Below are positions 1 through 7,619 of a stretch of DNA of 48,056 bases, one piece after another. The translations under genes were made by a program, and so were the position numbers. Position 1 is the first letter of the stretch. Each line of letters opens with the position of its first letter. The notes beneath the pieces are model-generated. The model was not told where the DNA came from. It worked only from the letters and a program-made list of their open reading frames with translations, and did no database searches. Origin of the DNA: Hellea sp. (GTDB taxonomy: Bacteria > Pseudomonadota > Alphaproteobacteria > Caulobacterales > Maricaulaceae); the NCBI GenBank assembly GCA_014238285.1, contig JABABK010000023.1:1-48056 (forward strand), written 5' to 3'.

Positions 1-321
1 ATCAGCGCCGGTAGCGACTTTCTGGTCACCCCCGCAACGCCGTTGTCTCTAGCGGAAATCCTGGTCGATTGCCCTATTCCCGTCCTGCCCGGCTGCGCCA
101 CAGCGACCGAAGCCCAGACGCTTTATGAAATGGGATTTAAAATACTAAAGCTATTCCCGGCTGAAGCCAGCGGCGGCGTGAGCGCTCTCAAATCTATCTC
201 CGACCCACTACCGCATCTAAAATTTATGCCCACAGGCGGCATTACAGAAGAAAAGTCCAAACACTATCTGGCCCTTCCCAACGTCATCGCGGTCGGCGGA
301 TCTTGGATGATGAAAAACTGA
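1..321 (+). CDS. eda: KDPG/KHG aldolase, C-terminal part (5' end outside window)
   Basis: This is the tail of 2-dehydro-3-deoxy-6-phosphogluconate aldolase, the Entner-Doudoroff enzyme that splits KDPG into pyruvate and glyceraldehyde 3-phosphate in the cytoplasm. The reading frame is open from base 1, giving 106 visible codons. It shows the family's Schiff-base lysine segment (LKLFPAEASGG), the phosphate-binding PTGGI loop and the terminal GGSW motif. The protein stops only four residues after GGSW, whereas E. coli Eda continues for roughly 25 more residues. I saw no other frame that continues the homology, so this looks like a naturally short C-terminus rather than a frameshift. Family assignment is firm; KDPG versus KHG preference cannot be judged. 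Confidence 0.9.
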   Translation: MSAGSDFLVTPATPLSLAEILVDCPIPVLPGCATATEAQTLYEMGFKILKLFPAEASGGVSALKSISDPLPHLKFMPTGGITEEKSKHYLALPNVIAVGGSWMMKN

Positions 322-435
322 CAACATGAAAAACGGGCGCCTAACCTCATTGCAAAATATCAGAAATGCTTGTGTCAGCAATTAGGGCAATTTGCAAAAT
401 GCTCCAGATCACAAGCCATCATCATCAAAGCACAG

Positions 436-464
436 TTGATTTACACTCAATAATAGAGTATAAT
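436..464 (+). promoter_or_regulatory. Sigma-70-type promoter for the desaturase gene
   Basis: TTGATT (436-441), a 17-base spacer and a consensus TATAAT (459-464) form a strong housekeeping promoter. It predicts a start near 471 and a leader of about 100 bases before the ATG at 571. The spacer carries a small dyad, ACTC(445-448)-N7-GAGT(456-459), a plausible operator position. Promoter elements are seen directly; use of the promoter is inferred. Confidence 0.6.
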
Positions 465-570
465 AAACATACAACTATATATGCATTTAATTGTGCAGGG
501 GCGCATATTGGATTGGCATATTTCATGAAGATGTCCTGAATGACCTTAAGCTGGGCATTAGAGGCGCAGC

Positions 571-1935
571 ATGGCCAAGTCAGACGACAATTTTTTCAGC
601 TATGAAGAGTTAAGAACTCACTCTACCTATTCAGATGCATGGATATCCATCAATGGCATTATTTATGACATAACAGGCTTTATGGATCGACACCCTTTCG
701 GCGATACCTTTAGAGGCAATCTTGGCACGGAATGCGGCGGACTATTTTCATCATCACATATCAACACAAATGTCGAAAAACTTCTAAAAAGTGATACTTT
801 CCTAAAGCACAACAAGATTATCAAAATAGGCCACCTCGACTTATCACGCCATCAATTACGCTGTCAAAATGATGGTTCTCTATTAGATCGTATAGTGTTT
901 TCAAACATCGATAAGGATGAGTTTTGGCAAGATCTCAAAACCCAAATTGCGGCCTTCATTAAAGACAATAATGAAACCACCCATTACAGCACAATGCAAG
1001 GCGTAGGATATGTAATTTATTATTTGATTATTTATCTGCTTCTATCTTATTTCACCTGGGTTCAAGGATCTTTTATTACAGCCATCTTACTCGGCATACA
1101 TATGATTTGTATGTCAGCCAATATCGCGCATATGGCCACGCATTATGGTTTTACCAAAAACCAGCGCCTGAACTTTCTGGCCATGCATTTATTTGACCTT
1201 AGCGGTATGTCCGGTTTGGAATGGCAAATCACCCATCAAACACATCACAACCAACCGCATTCTTCTATTGATTTCCAAACGAATGTTTATGGTTATATTG
1301 GCACGCGGATCCATAAATATATTCAGCATAAACCTTATCATAGATATCAAAGCTTTTACTTTTGGTTGGCGGTATCCGCATATTTGCCTTTCAAATTTTT
1401 TGCGACGTCATTCTGGTTATACGCCCACCGAGAATTCATTCAGCACCGGCGCGAAATATTCGCTCATATTTTAGCAAGAGTCATTTTGGTGTCACAAATT
1501 GTCTTTTGCGCCGTAACTTTGGGCCCTCTTACGACCCTGGGCATGGTTTTAGCCTATTCCATCGCCTTTTCGCAGACCGCCTTTATTTTGTTATTCAATG
1601 ATCATGAAGATACACATGCCGTTTTAGGAGAGGTTGAAGACATCAACGCGTTTCATGGCAAAATATCATGGGCAGAAACACAGGCCAGATCATCGAATAA
1701 CTGGTATCCGACGGGCTTGGTTTCGGCATTTTTCGAATTTCACTATGGTTATTTTAACTACCATATTGAACACCATTTATTTCCATCTTTTAAGCCCAGC
1801 CTATTGAAAAAAATCAGTCCCATTGTCAAAAAAGTCTGCCGAAAACATAATGTCCCCTATATGTCGACCACCTTCACAGACGTACAAAAATCTTTGCAGT
1901 CACATATTACGAAGCTCTCTTTGGAGACGAGTTGA
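571..1935 (+). CDS. Cytochrome b5-fatty acid desaturase fusion (front-end type)
   Basis: This 454-residue protein fuses an N-terminal cytochrome b5 domain to a membrane fatty-acid desaturase, so that the haem domain can feed electrons to the diiron centre that inserts a double bond into an acyl chain. In the b5 part, His41 (in HPFG; HPGG is usual) and His63 are the expected haem ligands. The desaturase part carries the three histidine boxes: H187xxxH191, H222xxHH226 and H398xxHH402, separated by hydrophobic segments around 145-185 and 270-345. Front-end desaturases normally have Gln as the first residue of box three; here it is His, so regiospecificity is uncertain. The gene stands alone behind its own promoter and faces the flavin monooxygenase gene. 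The sequence looks AT-rich. Fold is clear; substrate is unknown. Confidence 0.9.
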   Translation: MAKSDDNFFSYEELRTHSTYSDAWISINGIIYDITGFMDRHPFGDTFRGNLGTECGGLFSSSHINTNVEKLLKSDTFLKHNKIIKIGHLDLSRHQLRCQNDGSLLDRIVFSNIDKDEFWQDLKTQIAAFIKDNNETTHYSTMQGVGYVIYYLIIYLLLSYFTWVQGSFITAILLGIHMICMSANIAHMATHYGFTKNQRLNFLAMHLFDLSGMSGLEWQITHQTHHNQPHSSIDFQTNVYGYIGTRIHKYIQHKPYHRYQSFYFWLAVSAYLPFKFFATSFWLYAHREFIQHRREIFAHILARVILVSQIVFCAVTLGPLTTLGMVLAYSIAFSQTAFILLFNDHEDTHAVLGEVEDINAFHGKISWAETQARSSNNWYPTGLVSAFFEFHYGYFNYHIEHHLFPSFKPSLLKKISPIVKKVCRKHNVPYMSTTFTDVQKSLQSHITKLSLETS

Positions 1936-2317
1936 TAGTCTGAACCACACCTTTATTGATTTCTGGTTCTCCGACAGGCATCATTTTGCGCTCTCATTGG
2001 AAAGTCGTCACACAACGCGCAGCAGCTCGGTCACCGTTACAACACTGAATTTTTCAACATTCGAGACCACAATTATAAGCTATTACACTTGTTGGAATAA
2101 TCAATGGCTCTGCAAGCAAGCCGTTTAAGGTCGTTTCCTATATCCATTTGATATATCTAAACTAATGTAAAAACAATATCTTAGTAAAAAAATACCATTA
2201 AGAACACCAATTTAATGTACTCACTTTTGTACTCACAATGTGGAACCAGTAATGATTGCGCGGGCCCGCATCCATCGTGGCTTTCCAATATTATAGCGTG
2301 AGTTTATCGATATTTTT
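1936..2317. other. Gene-free gap between converging genes
   Basis: These 382 bases separate the 3' ends of the desaturase and the flavin monooxygenase. No reading frame here resembles a gene. The stretch is AT-rich between about 2130 and 2240 and holds a 9-base direct repeat and a GC palindrome (listed separately). No convincing intrinsic terminator was seen for either gene. Confidence 0.6.
2216..2236. repeat. Two 9-base direct repeats
   Basis: TGTACTCAC occurs at 2216-2224 and again at 2228-2236, a 12-base period. A 10-base perfect palindrome GCGGGCCCGC follows at 2260-2269. Such a layout could be a protein-binding site or a scar of recombination, but nothing else here supports a mobile element. 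Confidence 0.5.
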
Positions 2318-3817
2318 TCATTTTAGTAAATGATAGTCATTCAAGCGAAACCATTTTCGGGAAAATATAAAGTGGATCACTGATTCAGGCGAGAGGCCTG
2401 CAACTTCACCGGTCATGCCTTGCCTGTAAAAAGATTTACTTCCGCCTGTTTGCCAAACGGTTGACTTTAAGTTCTTTTTTGTCCTTGCAACATATTTGCT
2501 TTGGACGTTTGTTTTAACATCTATGGCTTTAACCGTTTTATCGCGTTTTACGGCGCAAATAGCTTTTACGATGTAATCAGTCATGGCTTCCATATAGGAC
2601 ATTTGTGAACTGTGCCCTGTGCCCGTATTGGGGCCGTTGACTTTAAAATAATTTGGATAACCTGAAACTGTTATGCCTTTATAGGACACCGCCCCTGTTT
2701 CCCATTCGCTATTCAAGTTTCGTCCCTCCCGTCCATTGACTTGAAAGGAGAGCGCCTTTTCCATATCTGAATAGGCAAAGAAGCCGGTCGCATAGACTAG
2801 GATATCTAGCTCTATATCTTTGCCGTCTTTCGTCCGAATGCCTGTTGGTGTTATTTCATCTATGCCGCTAATATCTACGTCAACATTATCTCGGGAAAGT
2901 GCTGGTAGATATAAATTTGACGGGATGACGCGACGGCTGCCCATTTCATATTTGGGTAGCATGTATTCGCGTAAAACAGGATCGCTGATATATTTTTTAA
3001 GGCTCTTCTTCAAGCTTCGCGCGTATAGAGATTTAATCAATTTACTAATTTTTTGGGTAAAAGGATAACGGCGAAATCCGATAAACCTGACTTCATGTAC
3101 GGCAAATGTCATGAAGCGATTGAAATGACGTATCCCAGGAAGAGTCATAACAAACTGCGCGGCTGGACCGTACTGCCGATCTGTACGGGGCAATATCCAT
3201 TCTGGTGTTCCCATGAAAACGGTTAAATTGTCAACGTCAGCTGCGATAGCTGGAACGACCTGAACTGCGGAACACCCCGACCCGATAACCCCGACTTTTT
3301 TCCCTTGATAGGCAATGTTATGGTTCCATTGTGCCGTATGAAACTTTGCGCCTTCAAAAGACTCCGCGCCTTTAAGGTCAGGCATTTTGGGGTTCGCTAG
3401 AACACCGCTGGTATCGATGACAAATCGAGCTTGATACTGCTCACCCGATTTAGTTTCGATATGCCATAAACTGCTAGTTTCGTTGAACGTCATCTCAGTG
3501 ACGGCTTGGTTAGTATGGGTATGTTTTCTCAAATCAAATTTGTCGACGATATAATTTGTATAGGCGAGGAGTTCGTCTTGGGCAGCATATGTTTTTTTGA
3601 ACTTATAAGGAATAAAGGAAACCGAATACAAACAGGTTGGTATGTCCACCTCAGCTCCTGGATAAGAGTTAGCTTGCCAAGTTCCGCCAATATCAGAGTT
3701 TCTTTCTAACAAGACGAAATCGTTGCAGTTCTTTTTTTTAAGCCTTATGGCCGCGAGCAAGCCGGAAAATCCCGTCCCAATAATGAGAGTTTCTGTATAT
3801 TGAGTATTGTTCTTCAT
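2318..3817 (-). CDS. Flavin-containing (Baeyer-Villiger-type) monooxygenase
   Basis: This 499-residue protein belongs to the class B flavoprotein monooxygenases, which use FAD, NADPH and O2 to oxygenate carbonyls (Baeyer-Villiger) or heteroatoms. Visible motifs are the FAD-binding GTGFSG (14-19), GGTW (44-47) followed by the YPGAEVD segment, the class fingerprint FxGxxxHxxxW (Phe154 to Trp164, ending in Asn where Pro is common), the NADPH-binding GSGCSA (179-184) and a late ATGF. The ATG at 3817 has a good ribosome site (GGAG). It is the last gene of the minus-strand block but lies 147 bases beyond the TPR gene and has its own ECF-like promoter at 3851-3879. That context suggests it acts on the product of the upstream acyl-modifying enzymes. 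Substrate unknown. Confidence 0.88.
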   Translation of the reverse strand: MKNNTQYTETLIIGTGFSGLLAAIRLKKKNCNDFVLLERNSDIGGTWQANSYPGAEVDIPTCLYSVSFIPYKFKKTYAAQDELLAYTNYIVDKFDLRKHTHTNQAVTEMTFNETSSLWHIETKSGEQYQARFVIDTSGVLANPKMPDLKGAESFEGAKFHTAQWNHNIAYQGKKVGVIGSGCSAVQVVPAIAADVDNLTVFMGTPEWILPRTDRQYGPAAQFVMTLPGIRHFNRFMTFAVHEVRFIGFRRYPFTQKISKLIKSLYARSLKKSLKKYISDPVLREYMLPKYEMGSRRVIPSNLYLPALSRDNVDVDISGIDEITPTGIRTKDGKDIELDILVYATGFFAYSDMEKALSFQVNGREGRNLNSEWETGAVSYKGITVSGYPNYFKVNGPNTGTGHSSQMSYMEAMTDYIVKAICAVKRDKTVKAIDVKTNVQSKYVARTKKNLKSTVWQTGGSKSFYRQGMTGEVAGLSPESVIHFIFSRKWFRLNDYHLLK

Positions 3818-3850
3818 GACTTATCTCCAAGTGTTTTACCTATTATTTAG

Positions 3851-3879
3851 ATGACGCCACACAAAAGGATCTACCTCCA
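3851..3879 (-). promoter_or_regulatory. ECF-sigma-type promoter, copy 3 (flavin monooxygenase)
   Basis: Read on the minus strand, TGGAGGT (3879-3873), 16 bases, then CGTCAT (3856-3851). The TGGAGGT and CGTC blocks and their spacing match the copies in front of fecR and the hemolysin-family gene. A start about seven bases downstream leaves a leader of roughly 27 bases before the ATG at 3817. Confidence 0.55.
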
Positions 3880-3914
3880 CTTCAAGGGTAGAAATTTCAG
3901 TGGCGCCATCAACA

Positions 3915-3946
3915 ATATGCTCCACCCTATTTTAGGGCGAGCATAT
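3915..3946 (-). promoter_or_regulatory. Stem-loop between TPR and monooxygenase genes
   Basis: An inverted repeat of 8 bp (ATATGCTC/GAGCATAT) plus 5 bp (CCCTA/TAGGG), interrupted by a small asymmetric bulge, closes a 3-base loop. It starts 18 bases after the TPR stop codon. No T-run follows on the minus strand, so it is more likely an RNA-stabilising or processing element, or a weak terminator, than a classic intrinsic terminator. Confidence 0.55.
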
Positions 3947-3964
3947 CGCGTTAAGTGATGTCGA

Positions 3965-4657
3965 TTACAGTTTGGATTTGGCTTTCTCGATAGCCGCTTT
4001 AATCTCTTCGCGGCGGCCAGCATCTGCGACTTCTCGACCAGGTCTATCGACGGCTTTTAGGCCGTGCTCTAAAACCGCAATGGCTTGCTCATAACGTTTA
4101 CGTTTGATCAAATAATCGCCGTAAAAGAAATTAGGGTCGATTCCGTTCGGGTTTATTTCAAGGGCTTTGGTCAAGTTTTTCTCGGCTTTTTTCTTACTAC
4201 CAAACCCAATCGGACCGCCGGGGACTTGATAGTAAAGTGAGCCAAGCGATGTATAGGCTGAGCCTTCAAGCGCGCCGGGGTTTATTTCGAGAGCCTGCTC
4301 TAGAAGGTTCCGCGCATGTTTGGCCTTTTTAAGGGCGCCCATGCCGCCTTCTGCGCCGGCTAATGTCGACGTAATGATCGCTTCCCATATTAGAGGTTCT
4401 GCCGCGTTTGGGTTTGTAGCCGTGTAAGCCTGCGCTTTTGTTCGCAAGGCCGTAAGTTGATCAACGCGGCTATCTTTGTCGACGTCAGAATATTGAATTC
4501 TAGCCCAATCTTGTTGCAAGCTCATAAGCGGGCTAGATTCAGTTTGGGTTTCAACTGTTGCAATGGTTGGGGCAAGCGTGGTTGTGTCAGCGGCTTGAGC
4601 CGTGGTTGTTCCAAGCACCATTACGGCGAGAGCGGTCATCCAAGTATAACGTTTCAT
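3965..4657 (-). CDS. Exported TPR-repeat protein
   Basis: A 230-residue protein with a typical signal peptide (cleavage expected after AQA at residue 22) and helical repeats over about residues 95-215 that fit tetratricopeptide units, including two segments ending in EINP. It should be periplasmic and act as a scaffold or adaptor; no catalytic motif is visible. The ATG at 4657 is preceded by a strong ribosome site (AAAGGAG). It lies 34 bases after the dehydrogenase gene in the same direction and is probably cotranscribed, which would place an envelope component inside an otherwise cytoplasmic enzyme operon. The specific role is unknown. Confidence 0.8.
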   Translation of the reverse strand: MKRYTWMTALAVMVLGTTTAQAADTTTLAPTIATVETQTESSPLMSLQQDWARIQYSDVDKDSRVDQLTALRTKAQAYTATNPNAAEPLIWEAIITSTLAGAEGGMGALKKAKHARNLLEQALEINPGALEGSAYTSLGSLYYQVPGGPIGFGSKKKAEKNLTKALEINPNGIDPNFFYGDYLIKRKRYEQAIAVLEHGLKAVDRPGREVADAGRREEIKAAIEKAKSKL

Positions 4658-4691
4658 GATAATCTCCTTTGGAGGGTTGAGGTGGGTTGGA

Positions 4692-5462
4692 TTAAGTTTG
4701 AGGTTGAAAGAGCTGTTTAGCTCTAAGGTCGTCTTTGGCTAATGCTCGATCAACAAGACGCGGGAATATCGAATTGAGTCGAACGAAAAAGCTCTCGGGA
4801 TTACCAATAAAAACGTCTTTCTCTCGGCTCATAATGGCGCGAGCGATGCGGTCCGCGACCACTCTTGGTTCATCCATTTTCATATTGGTCAGATCTGCAT
4901 ATTCTAAGACTTTGCCTTTATTCATGGGGGTCTTAACAGCACGGGGCGCAATATAAGTGACATCGATACCATCGCTCTTAACTTCACGGCGAAGGGCTTC
5001 TGAAAAACCTTTTACGCCAGCTTTAGCGCTTGAATAGGTCGCGAAGTGCGCGAAATTAATCGAACCAAATATGGACCCAATATTGACAATATGCCCGCTG
5101 CCAATGTCTTTCATGGCTGGCAGAACAGCTTGGGTGAGCATAACTGGTGCTAAAAGATTTATGGCGTAGTGAAGTTCAACTTTTTCCATTGGTTGGGCTT
5201 CTACGGGGCCAAAATATTGCATGCCAGCCAGATTTACCAGAACATCAACGGGTGCGCCCTGTTCAAGCTTAGCTGTAATTTCACTAATGCCGTCTCTAGA
5301 GGCTAGGTTACCGCGGATGAAGGTTGCTGGATATTCTGAGCTCGCATCAAGAGCGATTACCGTGAGAGATGCCCCTTCCTCTATGAGTTTGCGGCAAAGC
5401 GGGACACCAATGCCGCCCGTACCGCCCGTTATGACGATATGTTTTCCTCTTAAGCTAGACAT
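4692..5462 (-). CDS. Short-chain dehydrogenase/reductase (SDR)
   Basis: A 256-residue classical SDR, an NAD(P)-dependent oxidoreductase of alcohols and carbonyls. The cofactor loop TGGTGGIG is at 12-19 and the catalytic residues are Ser130, Tyr143 and Lys147 (YSSAK). The start ATG shares its A with the TAA stop of the upstream oxidase gene (TAATG), which suggests coupled translation. Within this operon, behind an acyl-activating enzyme and an oxidase, a role in reducing or oxidising an aldehyde, ketone or alcohol made from a fatty acyl group is plausible, but the substrate cannot be read from the sequence. Confidence 0.88.
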   Translation of the reverse strand: MSSLRGKHIVITGGTGGIGVPLCRKLIEEGASLTVIALDASSEYPATFIRGNLASRDGISEITAKLEQGAPVDVLVNLAGMQYFGPVEAQPMEKVELHYAINLLAPVMLTQAVLPAMKDIGSGHIVNIGSIFGSINFAHFATYSSAKAGVKGFSEALRREVKSDGIDVTYIAPRAVKTPMNKGKVLEYADLTNMKMDEPRVVADRIARAIMSREKDVFIGNPESFFVRLNSIFPRLVDRALAKDDLRAKQLFQPQT

Positions 5463-6133
5463 TACGCTGCCTCCGCCATGTATGTGTTAGGAATAGTGCG
5501 AAAGACCTCACCAAACAGAATAAACATGCGCTTGGCCATGGTCACGATGGCGGCTTTGTCATCGTCGTTATCGATTTTGTTCACCAGGTCTTTGAAAAAT
5601 TCCATGTGCTCAAGATCGAGCGCGCCGTGTGAATATAGATATGTAAAGCTTTTCTTAGTTAGCCCAAGAGATTCCATCAGCGTCTGAGACGCACCCGTTG
5701 CGAGCTGGGTACTAGTGCTTTCCAGAACGAAAACCATACCAAAGAAACCAACCGGGTTTTTGCGGGTTACAAAGTCATAAGCATAGGCCACCATCATGTC
5801 AGTTGCGGCGCTCGGTGCATCATGGCGAGCCCTTTCAGCATCGCCGCCGCTAGCCGCGATGTCATTTAATATCCATTCTTGGTGACCGACTTCTTCTTCG
5901 ACATATTCAACTAAGGCTTCGCGTAAATATTCCTTGGAATCAGGAAGTCTTGATCCTGCTGCCATCATGAGCGGCACAGTATGTTTGACATGTTGATAGG
6001 CTTGCTCAAGGTAAGCGATATAGGTTTCCAGACTTATCCGTCCTGATAGGGCTTGCTGGATTTGTGGTACGCTTAAGAAAACTTGCCGTTCAGCTTCAGT
6101 TTCTTGGATAAGTTGGTCAAAAAATTGTGTCAT
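5462..6133 (-). CDS. Haem-oxygenase-like diiron oxidase (TenA/UndA/PqqC-like fold)
   Basis: A 223-residue all-helical protein of the iron-containing redox enzyme group. The likely metal ligands are visible: Glu81 and His84 (ExxH), Glu138, and His169, Asp173, His176 (HxxxDxxH), with His48 or His51 on the first core helix. This is the layout of haem-oxygenase-like diiron oxidases such as UndA (fatty acid to terminal alkene) and SznF (N-oxygenation), rather than of thiaminase TenA, which lacks this metal set. The ligand match is read by eye; the reaction is inferred. It sits between an acyl-CoA synthetase-like gene and an SDR gene with tight spacing, pointing to a fatty-acyl or acyl-amine substrate. 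The ATG at 6133 has a GGAG ribosome site. Confidence 0.82.
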   Translation of the reverse strand: MTQFFDQLIQETEAERQVFLSVPQIQQALSGRISLETYIAYLEQAYQHVKHTVPLMMAAGSRLPDSKEYLREALVEYVEEEVGHQEWILNDIAASGGDAERARHDAPSAATDMMVAYAYDFVTRKNPVGFFGMVFVLESTSTQLATGASQTLMESLGLTKKSFTYLYSHGALDLEHMEFFKDLVNKIDNDDDKAAIVTMAKRMFILFGEVFRTIPNTYMAEAA

Positions 6134-6163
6134 GATAGTCTCCGTTTTGATTGGGTAATTGAG

Positions 6164-7618
6164 TTAGGCAGCTACGCTTTGGTAAATGTTAGAAATAAGA
6201 GTTTGATACCGCTTCGTGATCGCGGCCCGGATGGGGCGGGCATTTCCGGTCAGAGTACCATCTGCTAGGTTAAACGGCGCAACCATTTCCCAGCGCCGTA
6301 TTTGAGCATAAGTCGGAAGCTTGTGATTGATTTGATACACGGCAGTCTGAATGTCATTTGGTGAAACATTCGCGTTGGACGGAACGATCAGAGCACTTAA
6401 ATAACGTTGAGCATCACCTATGACGATAACTTGCCCGATTTCAGGCCTGGTCAGAAGTTCACTTTCGGGCCATTCTGGTGATATGTTTCGGCCCATAGAC
6501 GTAATTAATACATTCTTTTTACGACCTGTAATATGTAAGTAGCCGGCATCGTCGATCTGTCCCAAATCACCCGTGGCATAAAGTTCGCCTTCTCGTGGAC
6601 TTCCAACATAACCAAGGAAAGCAGGGTCGTAGATAAGGACTTCACCATCTTCAGATATTTGAACCTCAGCATGGGATAGCAATTTTCCGACTGATACTGA
6701 GCTCTGAGCATCAGGCGTATTGACCGCTACGACAGATCCTGCTTCGGACAAACCATATCCTTGAAAGACTGGCAGGCCTAGGCTTGTGGCTTGTGTCAGA
6801 AGCTCAGGCGCGACCTTGGAGCCACCAACCGCCATAAACTGCATATTCGGCAGGCCAAAACCAGTTTGTGCTGAGGCCTGCATGAGGCCGCGTAATATTT
6901 CTGGTACCAGGATACAGCTCGTGGCCTGTACGCCTCTTAAATAGGCGGTAAAGCGCATAAAGTCTGGCATTGATCCCGCTGTAAAACCAATATCGGCTAA
7001 CGGACGAACATCATATGTGCCACCGGCTAATAAGGTCGGATAAGCGCTGGCAACATTTTCCAGTAACACAGCAAGCGGCAAGACAGCGGCAGCCATTTTA
7101 CCGGGTTCTTCGCCAACGGCCTCGACGATAGACGTTGCGACGGTTTCCATACCAGTTTGGGACAGGCAGACACCTTTGGCTTGGCCTGTAGTACCTGAGG
7201 TAAATGTGATTTTGCTAGTTCCGACAGGCAAGTCGACGGTTTGGTTGTTCAAAATGGTTAGATAGACATCTGTTCCCGCGACCGAGCCTAAGTTTTTTTG
7301 GCCAGATGAATTATCGCTCAGTATAGCGCTTGCCCCAGCCGTCGAGAGGGCGTGTTGTCGTTGATCGGCTGTAAAGAAAGGCGGTAGAGGTACGGCTACA
7401 ATGCCCGCTGTCACACAGGCAAGGTCAGTAACAATCCAGGCAGGGCCATTATCTAGGTCAATACCGACAGTTTGACCGGTCAAGGGTGAAAGCTTAGCAG
7501 CTGTTGACCAGATTTGAGCATGCAAATCTTGATAGCTTATTATGCCTGTCTCGAAACTTAGCGCTGGAGCGCCTGGCGTGTGGCCTGCTCGAAATTCTAT
7601 GGATTCTAGAAGCGTCAT
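6164..7618 (-). CDS. AMP-binding acyl-CoA synthetase-like protein
   Basis: A 484-residue member of the acyl-adenylating (ANL) family, which activates a carboxylic acid with ATP and passes it to CoA or another acceptor. The P-loop TFTSGTTG is at 138-145, followed by the YGLSE motif and the GDLGQID/GRKKN segment near the hinge. The protein is short for a long-chain acyl-CoA synthetase. Where the family's catalytic lysine is expected (LTPTxK), the sequence reads LTGNAR with Arg461, so the second half-reaction or even adenylation could be altered. It starts one base after the stop of the hemolysin-family gene and ends 30 bases before the diiron oxidase, so it is operonic. The substrate is probably a fatty acid, by context only. 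Confidence 0.85.
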   Translation of the reverse strand: MTLLESIEFRAGHTPGAPALSFETGIISYQDLHAQIWSTAAKLSPLTGQTVGIDLDNGPAWIVTDLACVTAGIVAVPLPPFFTADQRQHALSTAGASAILSDNSSGQKNLGSVAGTDVYLTILNNQTVDLPVGTSKITFTSGTTGQAKGVCLSQTGMETVATSIVEAVGEEPGKMAAAVLPLAVLLENVASAYPTLLAGGTYDVRPLADIGFTAGSMPDFMRFTAYLRGVQATSCILVPEILRGLMQASAQTGFGLPNMQFMAVGGSKVAPELLTQATSLGLPVFQGYGLSEAGSVVAVNTPDAQSSVSVGKLLSHAEVQISEDGEVLIYDPAFLGYVGSPREGELYATGDLGQIDDAGYLHITGRKKNVLITSMGRNISPEWPESELLTRPEIGQVIVIGDAQRYLSALIVPSNANVSPNDIQTAVYQINHKLPTYAQIRRWEMVAPFNLADGTLTGNARPIRAAITKRYQTLISNIYQSVAA

Positions 7619-7619
7619 T

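Noticed and set aside
1823-2128. A 101-codon frame overlapping the end of the desaturase
   Set aside because: It overlaps the desaturase in another frame, shows no family pattern and has no ribosome site.
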